Of a stretch of 41,266 nt of DNA, positions 1 through 10,604 are shown piece by piece. Position 1 is the first letter of the stretch; each line of letters opens with the position of its first letter. The position numbers and the translations under genes were made by a program. This DNA comes from Prochlorococcus sp. AH-716-K03. Its GTDB lineage: Bacteria > Cyanobacteriota > Cyanobacteriia > PCC-6307 > Cyanobiaceae. Location: the NCBI GenBank assembly GCA_028408675.1, contig JAOOLH010000003.1, forward strand, positions 1 to 41,266. Reading direction: 5' to 3'. The notes under the pieces were generated by a model, which was not told where the DNA came from, did not search any database, and saw only the letters and a program-made list of their open reading frames with translations.

Positions 1-83
1 ATAATTAATTTTTCTAAGACCAGAGTATTTTTGTCCAAAGATGCTTTTTGGTAAGTATCTTTTAGAAGATCTTTTAAAAACAT
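1..83 (-). CDS. N-terminal fragment of an unknown protein running off the left edge (MFLKDLLKDTYQKASLDKNTLVLEKLI...)
   Basis: Open frame from a CAT (ATG on the minus strand) at 81-83 to the window edge with no stop; starts 8 nt downstream of the ABC permease stop. Confidence 0.45.
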   Translation of the reverse strand, partial: MFLKDLLKDTYQKASLDKNTLVLEKLI

Positions 84-90
84 AAGTTTA

Positions 91-915
91 TTAATTTAAT
101 TTTCTATTTAACAGTGGTCTGATAATAATTAAAGAAAAAACTGTTAAAGAAAATAAAATTGAGATACAACTCTTACAAGTTAAGTCACCATATGGTGCGT
201 GTAAAGCCACCACATCTAAATTCATAGTTTGAGTGTAAGCAATCCTGATAGGTTCAATCGCAAAAGTTAATGGATTTAAGGAGGCTAACCACCCTAACCA
301 ATTTGGCATAAAAGCAATTGGTGCTAATGCAGTACTTGCAAAAAGAAGAGGCAAATTTATTACAAATATAAGAGCAATTAATTCAATATGACCAGGTAAA
401 ACAAAAGCCAAACAAAGACTTATTGATGTTACAAAGAGTACTAATAGTATTAATGTTGTAAAAACAATTCCTAACCCATAAAAGTCAGGCCATCCATAAC
501 CCAAAACAAATGAAACAATCATTATCACAATACTTTGAACAAAACTCAGAATAGTTATGTAAAAAAATGAGGATAAAACTATAGACAATCTACTTGCTAA
601 AGGTGCGACAAGTAACCTATTTAAAAAGCCAAACTCTCTATCAAACATTAAAGGTAAGCCTGAATTCAACGCTCCACTAAAAGCAGTAAAAACAATTAGT
701 CCTGCTCCCAAAAAATTTCCATAAGAATCGACTCCCGGGAGAAAACCTTCAGGAGCTTTTGAGAAAAGAGCTCCAAATAAAAAGAGCCAAATTATAGGTT
801 GCAATATGCCTGCTAAAAGAGTAGAAGGTCTTCTTTTTAATTGGATAAATAACCTTTTGGTTAAAGCAACAGTTTCTTGATATAAAAAATATAAATTATA
901 TTGTTTTAATTCCAT
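91..915 (-). CDS. ABC-2 type transporter permease (DrrB-like)
   Basis: Six-TM hydrophobic protein with ABC-2 permease signature (LVAPLASRLSIVLSSFFY..., SLNPLTFAIEPIR); directly downstream of its ATPase. Confidence 0.88.
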   Translation of the reverse strand: MELKQYNLYFLYQETVALTKRLFIQLKRRPSTLLAGILQPIIWLFLFGALFSKAPEGFLPGVDSYGNFLGAGLIVFTAFSGALNSGLPLMFDREFGFLNRLLVAPLASRLSIVLSSFFYITILSFVQSIVIMIVSFVLGYGWPDFYGLGIVFTTLILLVLFVTSISLCLAFVLPGHIELIALIFVINLPLLFASTALAPIAFMPNWLGWLASLNPLTFAIEPIRIAYTQTMNLDVVALHAPYGDLTCKSCISILFSLTVFSLIIIRPLLNRKLN

Positions 916-969
916 TATTTAAGAACTTTTAATCATTATTATAATTAGTTATCAAAAAATTTATTATTT

Positions 970-1989
970 TTATCTCATTGATTGCTTCGATTCTTTTTTT
1001 AGATCTCTTTTACCAGTCATGGAAATTTCAGCATCTAATAATGTTTTACCAGTCGCCTGTAGATATACATCATCCAAGCTAGGTTGACTTTGAGCAAGAG
1101 AAAAAATTTCAAACTTTGAAAAAGCTAATTCTACTTTTAGTTTTGTGAGCAAATCCTTTTCCTTATCTACTACAAAATTAATTGAATAACCTTGCGCCTT
1201 ATTTATGATAATCTGACTGATTCCATTGATTGAGGATAAAATTTCACTTATTTTTTTAGACTCTTCATAAGTACTAAATTCTCTTACTTTTAAAGTTATC
1301 CTATCTCCTCCTAATTTATTTTTAAGTTGAGAAGGGGTTCCTTGAGCTATAACTTTCCCATCATCAATTATTACCAAACTATCGGCTAATTTATCTATTT
1401 CATCAAGATAATGACTACTTAAAATAATAGTCATACCATCATTTTTTAAATTTTTCAAAAGTTGCCAAATTATATTTCTACTTTCAATATCCAAACCTAC
1501 AGTTGGTTCATCTAATATTAAAACTTTGGGCAAATGTAAAAGGCCTGCAGCTAAATCTATTCTTCTTTTCATTCCTCCTGAATATGTTCCGCATTTTCTA
1601 TCAATCCAATCATTCATCTCTAATTGATCTATTAATAATTTTATTCTTTCGTATTTTTCCTTTTTATTCATATGATATAAATCCGACTGAAAATCTAATA
1701 ACTCTCGACCTGTTAGGATTTTATCCAGAGCAATATCTTGAGCCACATAACCAATTAATTCTCTAATTTTTCTTGGATTTTTAATTAAATTGATATCATT
1801 TACAAAAATCTCACCACCATCTGGTTCTACTAAAGTAGCTAGTATTTTTATGAGAGTAGACTTACCTGCACCATTTGGACCTAAGATTCCAAATAATGAA
1901 CCAGCATTAATTTCCATTGATAAATCTTTTAATGCCTGAATATCAGAATATGACTTTGAAAGATCCGTAATTTGTATATAATTCATCAA
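970..1989 (-). CDS. ABC transporter ATP-binding protein (DrrA/CcmA-like)
   Basis: Walker A GPNGAGKST, signature YSGGMKRR, Walker B VLILDEPTVGLD. Confidence 0.92.
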   Translation of the reverse strand: MMNYIQITDLSKSYSDIQALKDLSMEINAGSLFGILGPNGAGKSTLIKILATLVEPDGGEIFVNDINLIKNPRKIRELIGYVAQDIALDKILTGRELLDFQSDLYHMNKKEKYERIKLLIDQLEMNDWIDRKCGTYSGGMKRRIDLAAGLLHLPKVLILDEPTVGLDIESRNIIWQLLKNLKNDGMTIILSSHYLDEIDKLADSLVIIDDGKVIAQGTPSQLKNKLGGDRITLKVREFSTYEESKKISEILSSINGISQIIINKAQGYSINFVVDKEKDLLTKLKVELAFSKFEIFSLAQSQPSLDDVYLQATGKTLLDAEISMTGKRDLKKESKQSMR

Positions 1990-2022
1990 ACTAGAATTTA
2001 TCCTCTAATATTTTACATCAAT

Positions 2023-3021
2023 CTAATAATTAAAGTATGCCTTTAATGATAAGAACATTTGCATAGACTGATGTTCAAAATCCACAGAAAGTTGAGTTCT
2101 TGAAATTAATAGCAACAGACAAATACCAAACATATAAAGTATTGACCATCTGAATAATCCTTTAGCTTTTTCTAAATCGTCTGGTGAACTTTTCAATCTA
2201 TTTATTAATTGTAAAAGTCTTCCATTAAAAGGTAAAAGCAGTATCAAATAAAGAAGTCCTCCCTCGGGTAAAGCAAAAGCACCAAGAATACTCATAAAAA
2301 CAGTTGCCCATCCGTAGCGAGAAATAGCTTTGACTGTAAATGCTGAACCCTTAACGGAAGGTAGCATAGGTATACCTACAGACGCATAATCATCTTTTAA
2401 TAAAATTGCAAGAGCCCAAAAATGAGCTGGGGTCCAAAGCATTACCAAACCAAATAACCACCAACCACTAAGTCCTACATGACCCGTGGCTGCCGAAGCT
2501 CCTACTAAAGGAGGTATAGCTCCTGCAATACCACCAAAAACAATATTTTGAGTTGTTCTTGGTTTAAGAATTATCGTATATAAAATTACATAACTACATA
2601 ATCCCAATAATGTTAATCCGGCAGCTAAATAATTTACTCCACTTATCAAAAGCATTGCAGCTGCAAATGTACAAGATACTGCACCTAAAAAAACAGTATT
2701 AAATGATAACTTACCTGAGGGTAAAGCTCTATTACTAGTCCTTTTCATCCTTTTATCCAAGTCCATTTCCCACAAACAATTAAGTGCTCCTGCTGCCGCA
2801 GCTGCCAAGGCCCCTCCTCCTAAAGTACATATAAGCTTAGGAGAGGATAATGGCCATTCTTCCGTTAATGCCATACCTCCTAAAGTTGTAGCTAGTAATA
2901 ATGGAATCAGCCTAGGTTTGGCAACTTCAAGCCAAGGAGGTAGTATTACTTTTTTTCTTGAAGGTACAACTTGTTCACGAATTGAAGTCTGGAAATTTAA
3001 GTCTTTTAAATTACTTTTCAT
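2023..3021 (-). CDS. ctaB: Protoheme IX farnesyltransferase (heme O synthase)
   Basis: UbiA-type prenyltransferase motifs ([23 protein letters not shown]) and adjacency to ctaA. Confidence 0.93.
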   Translation of the reverse strand: MKSNLKDLNFQTSIREQVVPSRKKVILPPWLEVAKPRLIPLLLATTLGGMALTEEWPLSSPKLICTLGGGALAAAAAGALNCLWEMDLDKRMKRTSNRALPSGKLSFNTVFLGAVSCTFAAAMLLISGVNYLAAGLTLLGLCSYVILYTIILKPRTTQNIVFGGIAGAIPPLVGASAATGHVGLSGWWLFGLVMLWTPAHFWALAILLKDDYASVGIPMLPSVKGSAFTVKAISRYGWATVFMSILGAFALPEGGLLYLILLLPFNGRLLQLINRLKSSPDDLEKAKGLFRWSILYMFGICLLLLISRTQLSVDFEHQSMQMFLSLKAYFNY

Positions 3022-3992
3022 GAGTTTAAACCTACTATTACTGAATTAAATGGTTGATTGATTTTTTTATTTAGATAAGGATTTCTAAAAATCAATGATG
3101 TTAGGGTCGCAATTAATAAAGAAGCATTTAGTTGATGACCAATAATAAAAAGAGGTTCACTTAAATTAGTTTTAAGGCTTAATACTCCTAGAACAACTTG
3201 GGAAATCAAAAGCAAAAAAAGTGAGCAAATGTATCTCCAATTATTCTGGAACAAATCTTGTTTATATATCGAGATAGCCAAAATAAATAAAATAGAAATA
3301 GAAATTGGGATAGCAAATAATTTATGAGTATCTAAAATTAAACATTGTTTATTAAAAGATAAGCAGAGATGTGCAGACCAAGTTGATGAAAGCCTTACTC
3401 CAATAAAAGATTGAACCAAAGTGAGTATTAGGGGGAAAAATAATAATATCTTCCACCAAGTCAATGATTTATTAACCCCATTATTTTCTAGATTCTGATT
3501 AATAGTTATTGTTGTTATTAGGAGTAAAAAAGCTGTCAAAAGATGAGCAGTAACCGAGTAGGAATTAAGTAAATTAATTACTGTTAATGCTCCAATAGAG
3601 CCTTGAACAATTACTAAGAAGACTAATAATGAATAAGTTTTTGGTAACCAATTTGGAAGATCTTTTCTCCAAATTATTGAAAGTATGAATTTAGAAAGAA
3701 TTAACAGCCCTACTAGGAAAGCATCCAAACGATGGAACCATTCTAGAAAAACTCTTAAATTCATATGATTAAGAGGTAGAAAAGTCCCATAACATAAAGG
3801 CCAATCAGGACAAGCAAGCCCGGCCTCCATAACCCTAGTAGCTCCTCCAATAACTATTAAAGCAATTAAGGCCAAAACGCAATGGTTTCCTAATTTCAGA
3901 AAAACTTCCTTGTATTTTGTTTGATATATTTCGTTTTTGAACAAATTATTAAAGCTCTTCTTTTTGCATATTAATTTAGATTTAAATATCAA
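3018..3992 (-). CDS. ctaA: Heme A synthase (COX15/CtaA family)
   Basis: [22 protein letters not shown] and WFHRLDAF motifs; 4-bp overlap with ctaB. Confidence 0.92.
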   Translation of the reverse strand: MIFKSKLICKKKSFNNLFKNEIYQTKYKEVFLKLGNHCVLALIALIVIGGATRVMEAGLACPDWPLCYGTFLPLNHMNLRVFLEWFHRLDAFLVGLLILSKFILSIIWRKDLPNWLPKTYSLLVFLVIVQGSIGALTVINLLNSYSVTAHLLTAFLLLITTITINQNLENNGVNKSLTWWKILLFFPLILTLVQSFIGVRLSSTWSAHLCLSFNKQCLILDTHKLFAIPISISILFILAISIYKQDLFQNNWRYICSLFLLLISQVVLGVLSLKTNLSEPLFIIGHQLNASLLIATLTSLIFRNPYLNKKINQPFNSVIVGLNS

Positions 3993-4204
3993 ACATTAAT
4001 TAAAAGTAAATGTTTTATTTTTAAAATTTATTTGTTTTTTTAATCTTTTTTCCCTGACATAAACCTATAAAAAGTTATTGATAATACTTCTTTTATTTTT
4101 TAAATATTAAGAAGTTGTGAATTTCAATAATTTTCCATTAACAAACAATGCAAAATTAAAAAAATTGAATATGTTGAAAATATAAATAACATTTATTACC
4201 TAAA

Positions 4205-5008
4205 TTGTTAAATAAAAACTTTTATTTAATTCTTATAATTTCCGCTGTATTCGGTATATCTTTTTGGATCGGATTTAATGTTAACTTACTTCCTGTTGAA
4301 GCAAGTATAAATGCGCCTATATATGATGAGCTTTTTAAAATTCTTTTCATCATTGGATTAATAATTTTCATTGGAATGACCATAGCAGTTATTTATAGTT
4401 TATTTAAATTCAGGAAAAGGAAAGATCAATATGGAGATGGGATAGCTTTAGAAGGGAATTTAAGCCTAGAGATTGTATGGACAATTATTCCATCTATTAT
4501 TGTTTTAATAATAGGTTTATATAGCTACAACATTTACGATCGAATGGGAGGTATGAAAGAACTAAATCATAGCCATGAAATGATGACCTCCAACACAGAA
4601 AAAATATGGGCGGGAATAAGCCAGGCATCAAATAATGAGTTTGCTAGCAATAATTTATCTGTTGAAGTTTCAGCTATGCAATTTGCCTTTTTATTTAATT
4701 ATCCGAAAGGGAAATTTATTTCAGGGGAGCTTCATGTTCCAGTCGATCATAAAGTTTCTATGAAGATGGAATCAAAAGATGTTATTCATGCTTTTTGGGT
4801 CCCAGAATTCAGAATTAAACAAGATATTATTCCAGGCCAACCTACGGTATTAAATTTTACACCTACTAAAGTTGGGAAATATCCAATTATATGTGCGGAA
4901 TTATGTGGTCCTTATCACGGAGGAATGAGAGCCTCAATAATAGTTGAAGAAGAATCTGACTACAAAGATTGGTTTAACAAAAATACAAAAACTGAGGTTA
5001 GCTTATGA
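4205..5008 (+). CDS. ctaC: Cytochrome c oxidase subunit II
   Basis: CuA site CAELCGPYHGGM; precedes subunit I; TTG start as given. Confidence 0.95.
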   Translation: MLNKNFYLILIISAVFGISFWIGFNVNLLPVEASINAPIYDELFKILFIIGLIIFIGMTIAVIYSLFKFRKRKDQYGDGIALEGNLSLEIVWTIIPSIIVLIIGLYSYNIYDRMGGMKELNHSHEMMTSNTEKIWAGISQASNNEFASNNLSVEVSAMQFAFLFNYPKGKFISGELHVPVDHKVSMKMESKDVIHAFWVPEFRIKQDIIPGQPTVLNFTPTKVGKYPIICAELCGPYHGGMRASIIVEEESDYKDWFNKNTKTEVSL

Positions 5009-6630
5009 CGATATCAATTGATTCAAAGGATTCTAATACTAAGAGTCTTCAACCTAAAGGATGGCTTAGATACTTTAGTTTTAGTCTCGATCATAAAGTA
5101 ATTGGTATTCAATATCTTATATGTGGGTTTCTTTTTTACTTAATTGGAGGAACTTTGGCGAGTGCAATAAGAATTGAATTAGCAAGCCCAATGTCGGACT
5201 TTATGCCCAGGGATGTATATAACCAAGTTTTAACATTGCATGGAACAATAATGATTTTCTTGTGGATTGTACCTGTGGTAAACGGTGCATTTGGGAATTA
5301 TTTAATTCCTTTTTATGTTGGAGCTAGAGATATGGCATTCCCAAGATTGAATGCTGTAGCTTTTTGGCTCATACCTCCTTCAGGTTTGATGTTAGTAGCA
5401 AGTTATTTTGTTGAAGGCGCAGCACAGGCAGGATGGACAGCTTATCCACCTTTGAGTATAACCACCCCTCAATCAGGACAAATCATTTGGATAATGAGTG
5501 TTTTGTTGCTCGGAGGTAGCTCTATTTTTGGAGGGATAAATTTCATTGCAACAATTATCAAGTTAAGGAGACCAGGATTAAAGTTGATGCAATTACCTAT
5601 GTATTGTTGGGCGATGCTAGGCACAAGTTTATTAGTAGTTTTGTCCACTCCAGTTTTAGCTGGAACATTAATATTGCTTAGCTTTGATATTGTGGCTCAT
5701 ACAGGTTTCTTTAACCCTGTTTTAGGAGGAAACGTAGTTGTTTACCAACATTTATTTTGGTTTTATTCTCATCCAGCTGTTTACATAATGGTTCTTCCTG
5801 CTTTCGGCTTGGTTAGTGAAATTCTCCCAGTGCATTCAAGAAAGCCGCTTTTTGGGTATACCACAATGGTTTTTTCAATAATGGGAATAGTTGTGCTAGG
5901 TCTAGTTGTTTGGGCTCATCATATGTTTACAAGTGGTACACCTCCTTGGATGAGATTATTCTTTACTATTGCTACAGCATTTATAGCAGTTCCTACTGGA
6001 ATTAAATTTTTCAATTGGGTTGCGACCTTATGGGGTGGGAAAATATCTATCAATAGTGCAATGTTATTTTCATGTGGATTTATTATAAATTTTGTATTTG
6101 GTGGTATTACAGGAGTTGCTCTTGCTCAGGTTCCTTTTGATATTCACGTACATGATACATATTTCGTTGTCGCTCACTTCCATTACATTGTTTACGGAGG
6201 AACTGTTTTTATTATCTTCTCATCTATATATCATTGGTTCCCAAAGGTAACAGGTAAGTTAATGAGTGAAAAACTTGGAATAATACATTTTTCTATAACT
6301 TTTATTGGCTTTAACTTATGTTTTGCTCCTCAACATTGGCTTGGTCTTAATGGAATGCCTAGAAGAGTTGCGGAATATGATCCTCAATTTCAATTTGTTA
6401 ATCAAATTAGTAGCGTTGGAGCTCTCTTAATGGCTATAAGTACTATCCCATTTTTAGTAAATATTTTCTTAAGTATTAAAAATGGAAAGGATTCTGGGGA
6501 TAATCCTTGGAATGCTTTAACTCCTGAATGGTTAACATCCTCTCCCCCACCTGTTGAAAATTGGGAAGGGGAAGCACCATTAGTTGAAGAACCTTATGGT
6601 TATGGAAAACCAATAAATCAAGAAAATTAA
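5005..6630 (+). CDS. ctaD: Cytochrome c oxidase subunit I
   Basis: Heme-copper oxidase motifs (HPAVYIMVLPAFG, AHFHYIVYGG). Confidence 0.97.
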   Translation: MTISIDSKDSNTKSLQPKGWLRYFSFSLDHKVIGIQYLICGFLFYLIGGTLASAIRIELASPMSDFMPRDVYNQVLTLHGTIMIFLWIVPVVNGAFGNYLIPFYVGARDMAFPRLNAVAFWLIPPSGLMLVASYFVEGAAQAGWTAYPPLSITTPQSGQIIWIMSVLLLGGSSIFGGINFIATIIKLRRPGLKLMQLPMYCWAMLGTSLLVVLSTPVLAGTLILLSFDIVAHTGFFNPVLGGNVVVYQHLFWFYSHPAVYIMVLPAFGLVSEILPVHSRKPLFGYTTMVFSIMGIVVLGLVVWAHHMFTSGTPPWMRLFFTIATAFIAVPTGIKFFNWVATLWGGKISINSAMLFSCGFIINFVFGGITGVALAQVPFDIHVHDTYFVVAHFHYIVYGGTVFIIFSSIYHWFPKVTGKLMSEKLGIIHFSITFIGFNLCFAPQHWLGLNGMPRRVAEYDPQFQFVNQISSVGALLMAISTIPFLVNIFLSIKNGKDSGDNPWNALTPEWLTSSPPPVENWEGEAPLVEEPYGYGKPINQEN

Positions 6631-6642
6631 TCAAGAAAAACT

Positions 6643-7245
6643 ATGACGACTCTCGATAGTTCAAAAGAAATTAAAAAAAATAAAAGTGAGGTAAGTCAAC
6701 ATCATGAAGACTTTAGGATGTTTGGATTAATAACTTTTTTAATAGCAGATGGGATGACTTTTGCTGGTTTCTTTGCCGCCTATCTAACATATAAAGCAGT
6801 TAATCCTTTGCCGGATGGAGCTATTTATGAATTAGAACTTCCTATACCTACATTAAATACAATTTTATTGCTTGTTAGTAGCGCCACTTTCCATAAAGCA
6901 GGAAAAGCTCTTCTTAAAAATAAAAATTCTGATACTCAGAAATGGTTACTAGTTACCGCTCTACTTGGTATCACCTTTTTAATATGTCAACTATTTGAGT
7001 ATTTCAATTTGCCGTTCGGACTTACAGATAATTTATTTGCAAGTACTTTTTATGCCTTAACAGGCTTTCATGGTTTACATGTAACTTTAGGGACTTTAAT
7101 GATATTAATTATTTCTTGGCAAACAAGACCAAAGGAAGGAAGAATTACTAATCAAAATATGTTCCCATTAGAAGCTGTTGAATTATATTGGCATTTCGTA
7201 GATGGAATTTGGGTTATTTTATTTATCATTTTATATCTTTTATAA
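6643..7245 (+). CDS. ctaE: Cytochrome c oxidase subunit III
   Basis: GFHGLHVTLG and ELYWHFVDGIWVILF motifs. Confidence 0.95.
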   Translation: MTTLDSSKEIKKNKSEVSQHHEDFRMFGLITFLIADGMTFAGFFAAYLTYKAVNPLPDGAIYELELPIPTLNTILLLVSSATFHKAGKALLKNKNSDTQKWLLVTALLGITFLICQLFEYFNLPFGLTDNLFASTFYALTGFHGLHVTLGTLMILIISWQTRPKEGRITNQNMFPLEAVELYWHFVDGIWVILFIILYLL

Positions 7246-7341
7246 GATATACTTCATTATTTAAAAATCTATTTTTTATTAACTTGTATTGCCACAATTC
7301 TAATTATTGGTGAGAATATATAATATGAAATAGCTCATATA

Positions 7342-7695
7342 ATGCTTGTAGGAAAAGAACTTCTCGAAAAGTCTAAATTACTCAGTAAGAAATCTGAGGA
7401 TGAAATAGCAAAAGGCTGCGGCTATATAGGTCCAAGTGGAAGAGTCCTAAGGAAAAGTTTTTATAGAGCACTTATTGAAGCTAAGGGTTATAAGTTAAGA
7501 AATAAAAGTAACGGCAGGAGCGGAAATAGATCTTCAAGAGGAAGACAAGCAGAATTTAAAACAAAAGTTCATGGCAATGGCAACTTATTAATTGGTCATA
7601 CCTATACAAAGCAATTAGGATTAGAGCCTGGTCAAGAATATAAAATTGATCTTAAAAAAGATTCTAAAATCATATCCCTTACTCCATTAAATTAA
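7342..7695 (+). CDS. cyAbrB-family transcriptional regulator
   Basis: ~117 aa, C-terminal AbrB-like domain (FKTKVHGNGNLLIGHTYTKQLGLEPGQEYKI) typical of cyanobacterial AbrB. Confidence 0.85.
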   Translation: MLVGKELLEKSKLLSKKSEDEIAKGCGYIGPSGRVLRKSFYRALIEAKGYKLRNKSNGRSGNRSSRGRQAEFKTKVHGNGNLLIGHTYTKQLGLEPGQEYKIDLKKDSKIISLTPLN

Positions 7696-7700
7696 AAAAT

Positions 7701-8360
7701 TTATTTATTCCAGCCGTTCTCTTTAAGCCAATCTGGAGAAATCTCTTCACAATATTTTTCTGAATCTTTATTATTTTTAAATAGAAGTAGTTTTTCTACG
7801 TATTTAATTAATGCATCTCCTTCAAGATTTACACTATCGCCAATTGCTAAATTTTTGAGATTAGTGTTTTCCCAAGTATGTGGAATAATTGCAATCGTAA
7901 AATTTTCCCCTTCATTCTCAGATTTTGCAATTGTAAGGCTAATGCCGTTAACGCATATGCTTCCCTTATCTACAATATATTTGGAAAATTTTTTATTTTG
8001 CCACTTAATTGATAAAAGCCAAGATTTTTCAAGTTTTTCTATATTTTCAACTTTTCCCAAACCATCAATATGTCCACTAACTATATGGCCCCCAAGACGA
8101 TCCGAGATACGGAGAGCCGGTTCTAAATTAACTATTTGATTAATACTAGATTTTTCTCCTAAAGTTGTCTTTTTTAAAGTTTCTTCACTTACATCTACTT
8201 TAAATTGATTATTTGAAATCTCTTTTACTGTTAAACAAATTCCATCAACTGCGATACTATCACCTATTTGCATATCAAAAGGCTTATCCAGAATTTCAAT
8301 AATTAAAAGGGGGTTTCCTTTTTTAAGTTTTCCTGTTGCCTGAACTATTCCTGTAAACAT
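7701..8360 (-). CDS. ribE: Riboflavin synthase alpha subunit
   Basis: MFTGIVQATGKL start and duplicated lumazine-binding motif (GDSIAVDGICLTV; GSICVNGISLTI). Confidence 0.94.
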   Translation of the reverse strand: MFTGIVQATGKLKKGNPLLIIEILDKPFDMQIGDSIAVDGICLTVKEISNNQFKVDVSEETLKKTTLGEKSSINQIVNLEPALRISDRLGGHIVSGHIDGLGKVENIEKLEKSWLLSIKWQNKKFSKYIVDKGSICVNGISLTIAKSENEGENFTIAIIPHTWENTNLKNLAIGDSVNLEGDALIKYVEKLLLFKNNKDSEKYCEEISPDWLKENGWNK

Positions 8361-8471
8361 AACTTTTAATAAAGATTATTTGAAAAACTATTATTAACTT
8401 TGATTTACTTTAAAACATTTTCTACTATAAATAAATTAAAAAGTTATTAAGTAGGTATTAATCATGTAAAG

Positions 8472-9614
8472 ATGATAGTTCATTCTAAGAAAAGATCATT
8501 TGGGAAAGAGTGCGATGTAAGTTTGTTTACTTTAGGCACAATGAGAGCCACAGAAAATCTTGATAAAATGAATCAACTTATAAAAAGTGCTTATGATGCG
8601 GGCATTAATCATTTAGAAACTGCTGCTGCTTACGGTAAAGCTGAAAAACTGATCGGGGAGTCATTAAAGGAATTAGAAACTTCCGAAAATATATTTAGGA
8701 AAGAATGGATAATTACTACCAAAGTATTACCTAAAGGAGATTTTAATTATCTAAAAAAGAATTTCGAAAATTCGCTCAAAAATTTAAAGCTAAAGAAAAT
8801 AAATAATCTTGCTATCCATGGAATAAACTTAGAGGAGCATTTAGATTGGGTTCTAAATGGAGAGGGGGGGAAGTTTTTAAAATGGGTAATTAAAAAAGGC
8901 CTGGTTGATCAAGTTGGATTCAGTTCACATGGCAATTATAAACTTATTGAAAATGCAATTAACTGTGAAGTATTTAGTTTTTGCAATCTTCATTTACATT
9001 TTTTAGATCAATCAAAAATAAGCCTTGCCCAACTAGCTTTAAAAAAGAAAATGGGTGTATTAGCAATATCCCCTGCTGATAAGGGTGGAAAATTATATGC
9101 TCCAAGCGAAATTTTATTAAAAGCATCTGCACCATATCATCCTTTGGAGCTAGCCTATAGATTTTTAATTTCGAAAGGGATTACAACTCTATCTTTAGGA
9201 GCTACAAAATTTGAAGATTTTAATATTGCAAAAAAGCTTATAAACTCAACTCAAAAACTAACATCTTCTGAAATTAGGGCATTAGAAAATATCGAACATT
9301 TTGCAAATGAAGAGTTAAAGTCTTCAAAATGTGAGCAATGCAGATCTTGCCTACCATGTCCAAGTGAAATACCTATTCCTGAAATACTTCGTTTGAGAAA
9401 TATATCTATTGGGTATGGTCAATTAGAATTTGCTAAAGAAAGATATAATTTAATAGGTAGGGCAGGCCACTGGTGGGAAGAAAAAGATGCTTCTTATTGT
9501 TTAGATTGCAATGAATGCGTTCCAAAATGTCCTAGTAAATTAAATATACCGGCTTTATTAAAAGAAACTCACAACTTATTAGTTGAAAAGCCTAAAAAAA
9601 GATTATGGAGCTAA
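8472..9614 (+). CDS. Aldo/keto reductase with C-terminal 4Fe-4S ferredoxin-like domain
   Basis: AKR barrel motifs plus CEQCRSCLPCPSEIP and CLDCNECVPKCPSKL. Confidence 0.9.
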   Translation: MIVHSKKRSFGKECDVSLFTLGTMRATENLDKMNQLIKSAYDAGINHLETAAAYGKAEKLIGESLKELETSENIFRKEWIITTKVLPKGDFNYLKKNFENSLKNLKLKKINNLAIHGINLEEHLDWVLNGEGGKFLKWVIKKGLVDQVGFSSHGNYKLIENAINCEVFSFCNLHLHFLDQSKISLAQLALKKKMGVLAISPADKGGKLYAPSEILLKASAPYHPLELAYRFLISKGITTLSLGATKFEDFNIAKKLINSTQKLTSSEIRALENIEHFANEELKSSKCEQCRSCLPCPSEIPIPEILRLRNISIGYGQLEFAKERYNLIGRAGHWWEEKDASYCLDCNECVPKCPSKLNIPALLKETHNLLVEKPKKRLWS

Positions 9615-10604
9615 AGATTCATTCCACAAATTTTCTAAATTAAATTTCTCTTTATTATTAAGGGGAGAAAAAGACCAACTATTTTCCCAACATATTTTAG
9701 ATGGGCCAAGGTTATTATTTTTAATATTGATATTATATTTATTTTGAGAATATTCATTACTAAAAGGTAAATACCAGCCTTGATTAGCTAATTCATCAAT
9801 GGTATTCCTGTCTTCAAAAGATTTAATCCATTCAATTAAAATTTGATTATTAATTTTTGATTTACTTAAAAGAAAATTCCAACTTAAAGGAACACCATTT
9901 TTAGGAAAAACGATAGAAAGCCTTGAATCAATTTTTAGATATTTAACGCATTGAGAATATGGAATAATAGCAACAGATGCCTTAGAATTTATTAACCAAT
10001 TTATTGAATTTTGGTCATCGAATAACATTGTTTGACCTTTAAGTTTTCTTAGAGAATTTTTTGCATTAATTTTTTTTGAAATAGACATTATTATTCTTGG
10101 ACTTTGAGGAAATATTATTTTTTCTTTCAACTTTTCATCAAGAAGAAAATCCCAAGAATTACTAGCATCATTAATTAAATCTTTATTATTTTTTATAATT
10201 ACTGCAAATGGAACTACACCTATTGGAAATAATTTATTAATTTGATATTCTTTAAAACTTTTTAAAAAATCTTTCGATCTCTTATTTAATAAATCATTTG
10301 GAAATAAATCATTTATTTTTTGAAAACTTTCAAAATTGATAGTATTTATCCACCCATCTTTTATTAAAATAAAGTCAGAATTAGATAATATTTTTTTGTT
10401 TTTTTCTAGTTCAAGTTTACTAAAATCAATACTTTCCTGTTGCCAACTAGAAGGCAAAGTATCTTTTAAAGATTGAGGATAAAAAGCTCTTTGTAAAGAA
10501 ATACTTATTTTTTTTGAGGAATTACTACATGAATTAAGGAGGAAAAGTAACGACAATTTTCCTAAGTTAAGAAATTGCCTTCTTGTTGAATATTTTTCAA
10601 TCAT
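9603..10604 (-). CDS. Putative extracytoplasmic solute-binding lipoprotein (PotD-like)
   Basis: RR-containing signal peptide with lipobox (STRRQFLNLGKLSLLFLLNSC); periplasmic binding-protein-like body. Confidence 0.6.
   Translation of the reverse strand: MIEKYSTRRQFLNLGKLSLLFLLNSCSNSSKKISISLQRAFYPQSLKDTLPSSWQQESIDFSKLELEKNKKILSNSDFILIKDGWINTINFESFQKINDLFPNDLLNKRSKDFLKSFKEYQINKLFPIGVVPFAVIIKNNKDLINDASNSWDFLLDEKLKEKIIFPQSPRIIMSISKKINAKNSLRKLKGQTMLFDDQNSINWLINSKASVAIIPYSQCVKYLKIDSRLSIVFPKNGVPLSWNFLLSKSKINNQILIEWIKSFEDRNTIDELANQGWYLPFSNEYSQNKYNINIKNNNLGPSKICWENSWSFSPLNNKEKFNLENLWNESLAP

Noticed and set aside
1503-1766. 87-aa + strand ORF
   Set aside because: Antisense to the ABC ATPase; no domain-like features
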